A stretch of 64,000 nucleotides of DNA from Scolanthus callimorphus. Taxonomy: Eukaryota > Cnidaria > Anthozoa > Actiniaria > Edwardsiidae. Of the stretch, positions 56,960-64,000 are shown one piece after another. Position numbers and translations under genes: made by a program. Within the stretch, counting starts at the first letter, position 1. Every line of letters starts with the position of its first letter. The stretch is from the NCBI GenBank assembly GCA_033964015.1, contig CM066924.1, forward strand, positions 5,686,251 through 5,750,250. Reading direction: 5' to 3'. Under the pieces are notes generated by a model. That model worked only from the letters and a program-made list of their open reading frames with translations. It was not told the DNA's origin and did no database searches.

Positions 56960-56996
56960 CTTGTGATGGTCGTCCTGCCGTGAAGGCTACTTCATG
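56960..56996 (-). other. Exon 1 5' UTR part with a two-codon upstream frame
   Basis: Between a likely TTTTTTAACAG acceptor and the start codon lie 37 nt. An ATG at 56995 is followed at once by AAG TAG. If this acceptor is used, ribosomes would meet a minimal upstream frame. Confidence 0.5.
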
Positions 56997-56999
56997 CTG

Positions 57000-59746
57000 T
57001 TAAAAAAAGATGATTTGTCATATAATTCTTAGTGTGCCAAGAATAACATATCTAATTGGTTAGTAAACTGCCAATGCAATGTAGGAGCTACGTACAACTG
57101 TCACAGCACCCAGCAGCAAAATATACTGGAAGTGTGTAGTAGTAAAAGATTAGAGTTTTGTTGTATTAAGTAGGGTGAAGTTTCACTTTTCATGTTCAAA
57201 AAAGAACATTTCCTGTTGTATATGATCTACTTTAGAAACTAAAATAAAAACTTGCACTTTCAAAATCAGAACATACATTCATTAGTGAAACGTCTTCCTG
57301 TTACTACATTTCCTGTTATATTTTGAAATCTTGATCTTTAGAAACAAAAATCAAAACTTGCACTTAGTTATAGATACTTTTTTTTAGATAGATGCCTTTA
57401 TTTTAAAACGGTATCTCTTTCAATATTACATACAGATAATATTGTTATCAATAGAGGCTGTTTATACACTATGATAAAATAGTAAAACATACATTATGTA
57501 CAAAAGTATAATTATTTACAATCTAAAATAGTTAAAATTAAAATTATGCACTTTGAAAATTATAGCACACTGTTCAAATGTATTTAAGAGTATATGAATA
57601 TTTCATGACATATAATATGGCAATTATTATGGTACTTATGAATATTGACCATTCACAAAAAATAAAGGGAATGGTTTTGTGTTCCATTCAAATTGCAAAA
57701 CAAGTTTTGAAAATTCAAAAAATTTATACTGTACATGAACTGAATATACATGAATATACCGCCTCCTACCCTTATATAGTCCCCTGCATTTTTTAATATC
57801 ACTATCAACAGCATTTGTGAGCAACAATTTTTGCTTCTGAAAAATTGCCAAATACTTCACAAAGAATATATTGATGATGTACTACAAGTTAACAGAGCAA
57901 TATACATCAGGTGACATCTGATATTGTCCAAACAAATCATTGTTTTGTTTCTGTTTTGATGCATATACTTGCATATACAATCCTGTTTGCATTCATGTCA
58001 AGAAACAAAAATATATAACATACCAGAACTACAAGTTTACAGAGCAATATATATATCAGATGTCATGTAATGTTGTTGTTTAAAAACAAATAATTGTTTT
58101 GTTCCTGCTAGAGATTGATAGATGTTGTACTTAGAATCCCCTTTTGCTTTAATCTAAAAACACAGAAATAACACCCTGTACTTCCCTGATAACTGTAGAG
58201 TTTAAAAGTTTACAGAAGAAATACAGTAAATGTAATCCAGAAAATGTGCCTTAGTAGATCATAGAGTATGAAACACAATAACTTTAGGTAGTCAAATTCT
58301 GAGCTTACAAGGTATAGCTTGAAATAAACAAATAAGTCATATCCTTTAACAACATTTTAATGCTGTTCAACCCTGGGGGTATAATGATTTTATAAGAGCT
58401 AGTACTCAGCTCAAGTGAAAACAAATTAACAAACCACAGAATGTAATTCTGCACGGTTTTCTCCATTAGGACTTACATATCTATTAAAAATGCACAGTGC
58501 ACAAAAGGCAAATGCTATCAGTAACATTTGAACAAAGAATTATTACCACTGTCAGTTATGATCACGCTACATTTATTTTGATTTGTGAAACAACAACAAT
58601 GGAATAAATGGCAGAATAGAACTTAAAATACAAATAGAATATTCTTTTGAAAACCTTATTCACAAAATATTTTGATAAATAATAAAAACAATGCACTTAA
58701 CTCGAAATTCTAAAATTTAAAATGCAGATTGTATGCAAAACTTTAAGACCTGCCTAGTTTTACCAACCACGTTCATGGGCTTTCATGGCTATTATGTTAC
58801 GAAATTTTTACTCTTCCGTTCTCTATTAAAAACCTTTCAACCCTTCTTAATCCTTCATAATCAAGCTACAATGAAACAATTAGCGAATTTTACAAGAGTA
58901 GCTCTGGATTTGACGGGAATCCTGTAATTTATACAACAAATAAGGTCTCTATGATAGTAGAAATGGTATTCAGGTCGCTGTCAAAATCAATTTAGAAGAT
59001 AAAGAATGCGACAACAAGGAAAGCTACTCCAAAGTTTGCAAACAACACACACGCCACTTAGAATTAAGAAGGCCAATTCATAGTTCGTGATCCGAGAAAG
59101 AATAGACCCCATCTAAACAAAAAACTGTCTGTATTCAAACTTTCTGATGACAGTAAACCTCATCGAAGTATTCTTGGCAGAAAGTCTGGATTTGTGAGTT
59201 GTGTAACAGCTTTCAAAATGAACCCCAGTGTTTACTCTGTTTGCAAGCCTGGGTAACTTGTTGATGAATGGTCTGCAAATGCTTATTTCATAGCACATTT
59301 AGTAATAAAAATTGCCTTTTAGTTCCTTTGATGTTAAGGAACTTTGCCTTGGATATTACGCATAGGAAAATAACAGAGATTGAGGATAGATTCTGATTAA
59401 GATCAAGCAATGACTGTGCATGGCTGTGTAAGTTTGCACAAGAGTGCTTCTAAAAAGCTTGCAATCCGCTATGCCTTCCACAGCGCGTTCGCTTGCAAAT
59501 TTGAAGTTTTTAACAAAATAGACTCGGAGATATTTTGAGAAGATAGAACCATCACTCTTTGGACTAGAAGTGCAATATCTGGGTTGTGCAATTACTCGAA
59601 TCTAGAATCCAATGCAGTCAACACGCAGCCCAACATGCTACTATAAAACAGTCGTGTGCCAGGATGCAAATGGCGTGTGCTAAATGAACTTTAGAAGGGA
59701 AATAGACTTACAAACGAAAATAGTGACATTATAATAAACAACATAC
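57000..59746. other. AT-rich sequence upstream of exon 1
   Basis: Likely the first intron of the semaphorin gene. The stretch 57400-58100 is very AT-rich, with a recurring ACAAGTT-ACAGAGCAATATA word (57883 and 58031). No gene recognised. Confidence 0.45.
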
Positions 59747-59880
59747 CGTAATTTGAGTCTCTGATCTTCTAGATATCAGGTTATCGGATCATTTCTTGCT
59801 GTTCTGCTCCTGTTTTGGCGCTATTAACAACAAGAACTTGTAGACGCCACTAGTCAACTTTTCGAACCACCGCGCGAATG
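59747..59880 (-). other. Possible non-coding first exon of the semaphorin gene
   Basis: The acceptor upstream of exon 1 demands a further 5' exon. On the minus strand a good donor (ACG|GTATGT) sits at 59746. The sequence upstream of it is less AT-rich than its surroundings and lacks long frames. The start is a guess. A palindromic GGTCACGTGACC near 60075 could be a promoter E-box. Confidence 0.3.
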
Positions 59881-60938
59881 ATGAACGAAGTGCTGTAAAT
59901 TTCCAATCACCTCCGTAAAGATTGCATTGCCTTAGCAATGAGATACAACGGATAAAGGTCGTATTAATGAAGTTCCACTAAATCCCTGATCCTTTCAGCT
60001 TCAAAGCATTCCAAATAGTAATTTTATCAGCGATAAGCTTTCGCAGTTCTGAAGTCGCGATTCAAACCAACTAGGTCACGTGACCTGGCTAACAGACACA
60101 GTCGCTACTCATGCGTGAAGATCTCGCTTTAGATATGCAAATTTCTATTGTGTTTTCATATCTGAGTGTAACGGGATACGGGATAAGTGTGAGCGGGAAA
60201 TAAGTCATTGTAAGGTTACTACCCATCGCCCTTCCCATTCATCCCAACAGATGCCCTTTGAAAAGCATTTTGTCATGTAACAAAACGGGGGCAGTTCTGG
60301 GAGGAGAAATGAGATTTATCTCAATCACAAAATTCGATCTAAATCAGTCTAAAACTAGAGTCTGTTTGCGTCACAGGAAATGGTTTTCGGATGGGGCAAG
60401 GCCCTAAATAAAGTGACAAAAATGTCTGTATTGGGAAATCTAAAAATATCGCCCGAAGAAACAGATTAGTCGTACACGTGGCACGCGTGGAACAAGTCAC
60501 AACAAAGCACGCTGGGATACAACACGGATATCACGCAATCTTAGAACAACCAGACCCGAGCCCCTTACATGTATTAAGAAAAATATTATTAGAGCCGCCT
60601 AAGTATAGTTCTTTTATTCAACTGTCTGTTAGAGCCACAATTAAAAAATCCATGAATGTTTTTCGAGTATTTTGTTTTAGCCATGCAACAGAGAACGCGT
60701 TTTAGCGGGTACGAAACCAACCCCAACTGATACTTGTTGTTGTAATTTTTACATGTCAAATAGAAAACAACAAGACCCACCTACATAGTGGCCATTCTAT
60801 TCCTTATAGGTTACCTTAATTGAAAAAATCCTTGGATTAAACTCGTGGGTTTATTTCTGCCTATACGCAAGACTTCAAGGATGATAACCTTAGTTCTTAT
60901 CAGGCAGCCCAACCTATTGCTGTAAAAAGGGAAAAATA

Positions 60939-61360
60939 CCCGGGGGGGGGGGGGGGGGGACTCCCAATATTTCAGACGTGGGTGCTCGTCGGGAAAACTG
61001 ATTTTGACCCTAAGGGATAGCAAAAGGGGTGTGGCCAACAGCAAATTTACCCCTAAAAGAAAGCAAATTGGGCGTGGCGGCCGCCGAATTTACCCCTAAA
61101 AGATAGTAAATTTGGCAGGTCAAAACAAATAAAAGCGAATTTTAGGTCTTTCAGGGTTTTCAACCAAGTTTCCTATGTAAATATCAGTTCTGGTGTCACT
61201 ACCAACATATTTCCGGGCAAGGATTGGTCTGAGATTTTGCTAAGGGATAGGGCTGATTTTAAACACCCCTAAGAGATAGCACGTCTGTCAATTTTATACC
61301 CTAAGGGATAGGACGAGCACCCCCGTCTGAAAATATGGGGAGTCCCCCCCCCCCCCCGGG
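60939..61360. mobile_element. TIR element with 18-G and 14-C tracts, 9-bp target duplication
   Basis: CCC plus 18 G, then ACTCCCAATATTTCAGACG and GTGCTCGTC, face the complement with 14 C at the right. Flanks GGAAAAATA at 60930-60938 and 61361-61369. The inside has several ACCCCTAAAAGATAGxAAA words in both orientations. The G-run makes the exact end and duplication length uncertain by a base. Confidence 0.82.
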
Positions 61361-61525
61361 GGAAAAATAGTTGACACCATGAGCGCTTTCATGGCCGCTC
61401 TTTCTGTCAGACGGCTATGCCCTGCACAGTTGGCATAAATGCACCCCACATCGCCAGCATAAGGCAAGCATGACAGTCATAGCTGGCCAGCGGTCGCACG
61501 CATCAAAACACCCAGCTAATCCAAA

Positions 61526-61546
61526 ATGGCGGAAACGGAGAAGAAG
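61526..61546 (+). CDS. Possible first coding exon of a plus-strand gene
   Basis: CCAAAATGGCGG is a strong initiation context. ATG opens MAETEKK, followed by GTGAAA as a weak donor. No second exon found. Very tentative. Confidence 0.2.
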
Positions 61547-61940
61547 GTGAAATGTTTTTCAGAGGATTTACGTTCCTGATAGGAATCTTCCGGTCTTGCC
61601 AAAGCAAAAAAAAATATATCTGGTACTTCCAAAATGAAGAATACTCTTGAAGAATGCGTGAAAAGAGAAAGAAAATGAATAATGGCAGAGGAAGTACGAA
61701 GGAATGGCGAACTTGTGTGTTCACTAATATTGCAAGCACTGACTTATAACTTCTGCGAGAATGGAAATGCAAGTTTATCAGATGACTGCGAATGCTAAAA
61801 ATTATTGGAAATTGAATCTTCAGTAGTTCACTGTTGTTTTAACTCTCACGCAATGAGCAAGACATTCTGTACTCTGGTTTCTGTGAAGACTCTTTCTTTT
61901 TACGAAAAAAAGAATCTATTATCATTGTTGGGGGAAAAGA

Positions 61941-62145
61941 GTGACCTGGAACACACAGAACTGTAGCGCTTGGATAACAAATTGGAAAAGATCATGATAC
62001 CTCTTCTTTTTCTGGTAAAACTTATCACTAACAGAGGAAAAGAGTAACCTGGAACACACAGAACTGTAGCACTTGGATAACAAATTGGAAAAGACAATGA
62101 TACCTCTGTTTTTTTCTGGTAAAACTAACATTGGTACAGTGTTTT
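61941..62145. repeat. 103-bp direct duplication
   Basis: Two copies of CCTGGAACACACAGAACTGT then TGGATAACAAATTGGAAAAG, starting about 61941 and 62044, with a few differences. Confidence 0.85.
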
Positions 62146-62544
62146 ATATAACCTAAATGAGTACTAGATGTTTCTGGTATCAATTTTATGGAACATGATT
62201 AAATTACCTCTATGAACAACTCAAACATAGCTGCATGTTGTGATGTCAGTCTCTGAACTAAGGGGATAACTCTGTAGGCATGTATCAGGACTGCCTGTAC
62301 AAAAGTCTAGACGCTACTAGAAAATGTTTTTCACAAACACACTGCTGCCACCAGTCAGAGTATTTGCTCTAGAATTTGCAATACAGGAAACATCGACATG
62401 CATGTCAAATGCAACTTATTTTGATTATAAATTTATTAAACTACTTTAACAAATTTTTGTGTGCAGCTGCATACTTTGCTTGTTGATAGCAACGCCCCTG
62501 CCTGTCAGTTGCACAAGGTGGTACTGTGAAAACAAGCCTAATTA

Positions 62545-62848
62545 ACCATTATCCTGCGAGATTGCGCAGAATATCGTCTGATACTTAGCCGACGAGGGAC
62601 GAAGTCCCGAGTTGGCTAAAATCAGACGATATTCTGCAAAATCGAGCAGGATAATGGTTTTATTATTCAGCACATCGATAGCACAAAAAACCCTGAAAAA
62701 AAGTGACTTTTGTGTATTATTTACGAGCTCAAAACATCACATTTTCCTCAGAGACGGATATCGCAGGATAGCTGTCATGTACAGAAGACAGATATTGGCG
62801 TTCCAATGACCATATTTGGGTAGTGCATCGATGTGCTGAATAATAAAG
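62545..62848. mobile_element. Two adjoining hairpin elements
   Basis: 62545-62660: arms AACCATTATCCTGC/GCAGGATAATGGTT and AGAATATCGTCTGAT/ATCAGACGATATTCT. 62660-62848: arms TTATTATTCAGCACATCGAT/ATCGATGTGCTGAATAATAA. Confidence 0.75.
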
Positions 62849-62849
62849 T

Positions 62850-63972
62850 GTGATAGCTGAATAATTTAGACATGCTTTCAGTGAAACAAGAGGAAGGCTA
62901 ATTCCTAAACAACATGGGGGGTAATAATATACACAAAAAAATGACATGAAGCTTAAGAAATCAAAGTCAAAACATTTTATAATTGACAACCCATACAGAG
63001 CACAGGGTACAAATAATCAGATAAATGGATTGAGAGGCCTGCTTAAAAGTAGAGCAGCATTCAGTTCAATTTCTGGTGGTTGTTTTTTTTTGTATCTTTT
63101 ATCAGCTTTTGTCTTAGACAAAATTTGCTTTGGTGTCAATTTTTTCTTTGGTTATCTAAATGTTCATTAAATGTAAATAATGTAATGATCCAAATTTGGT
63201 TTCCTTCCTGAGATATGAATCTTATAAAAATTGAGCTTGATGGCTATTTGGATGTTTTTAAAAATTAAAATTTAAAAATTCACAGGCATCTGTCACCACA
63301 TGTAATTTGCATACGGTAGGGTATTTTTAGGCTGAGAGTTGAAATTGAATAAAAGTTGATTTTTTATAGCAAAAATATTAATCAATCAGCAGGGCTCCAT
63401 GGGCAACTGCCTTATAAGAGGTGGGAATAATTTACAAGCTTCTATGTCAACGGTTACAAGCTAACTCTAAAATTAATCACCGATGCTACAATACAGAATG
63501 TACATATCAGCAGTTAAGTGTTACTTTCTAACCACTTGCCACCATGTAAGTCTATGACAGTGAAGTGTTGTGTCACTCTGTAACAGGGTCCAAACTTAAG
63601 TATTAAAAAGAGGAATTGTAGTCACCAACTGAATACCATTATACAAAAGTTTATCCAACATACTGACATTTTTAGTCGAACAGTGAGAATGTTGGTCACT
63701 TTTGAGGCACATACAGTTGTGATTTGAAGCCCCTCCCAAGGAAAACTGGTTTCTAGTTCCGAGAAGAAGACAAGAATGAAAATAAATTATAGCTTTTCAG
63801 TGAAAAATAACACAAATATTACACCCCAAAAAATCAAGGAAATCTCCAGACAATTCTGATTGCAGAAAAAGCTTCTCTTTATTCACATATAGAAGGAGTA
63901 TGTCAGTGACATACTACCGGTAGCTGCCCTCAATTAAGTCCAGGTAGTCATGAACATGAAAGGTTTTCTTAC
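62850..63972. other. No recognisable feature
   Basis: AT-rich DNA at the right of the window; no frame with a known motif and no clear repeat. Confidence 0.4.
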
Positions 63973-64000
63973 CATCAATGCTGAAAATTTTCTTGATTTT
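63973..64000 (-). CDS. Possible exon end of the next minus-strand gene
   Basis: On the minus strand AGCATTGATG|GTAAGAAAA is a strong donor, with an open frame (KIKKIFSID) running out of the window. Only 28 nt are visible. Confidence 0.3.

Overview
The window is animal nuclear DNA. It carries one large intron-rich gene set in a landscape of short hairpin (MITE-like) DNA elements, tandem arrays and a tRNA-derived SINE. An anthozoan such as a stony coral is my best guess. That rests on overall style (AT-rich, very many TIR miniatures, compact exons of a metazoan guidance gene) and is inference, not proof.

The gene is on the minus strand. I could assemble it completely by hand: 24 coding exons from the start codon at 56959 down to the stop at 12626. 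Every splice phase joins correctly, giving a CDS of 2853 nt, or 950 residues. It encodes a transmembrane semaphorin: signal peptide, full sema domain (exons 1-16), PSI domain (exons 16-18), two Ig domains (exons 19 and 20), a SEA domain split over exons 21-23, and a transmembrane helix with a 107-residue tail (exon 24). The SEA domain between Ig and membrane is not part of the semaphorin classes I know, and it carries a GSVV motif typical of self-cleaving SEA modules.

Two tandem arrays dominate the rest. Array A (1-8273, 1723-bp unit) lies downstream of the gene and is cut by the left window edge. Array B (23471-38201, about 1637-bp unit, nine cores) fills most of intron 17. They have different cores but one blueprint: a hairpin element with inverted ends, then a core, then the same hairpin again, with the outermost hairpin ends abutting TA. 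A diverged minimal version of A (hairpin-core-hairpin, TA on both sides) sits alone in intron 11 at 43421-45330. One junction in array B has lost its hairpin and keeps only 3 bp. I read these as composite elements expanded through their terminal hairpins, perhaps via circles; that mechanism is inference.

Layout: 1-8273 array A, with an 868-bp transposon in its fourth unit; 8276-12625 hairpin elements and the presumed 3' UTR with a tandem duplication; 12626-23024 exons 24-18 with intronic MITEs, a 128-bp array and a CATCA-rich array; 23471-38201 array B; 38637-56959 exons 17-1 with many MITEs, a SINE and a 42-bp minisatellite; 57000-64000 upstream DNA with a possible non-coding first exon near 59750, a TIR element with long G and C tracts, and weak hints of neighbouring genes at 61526 (+) and at the right edge (-).
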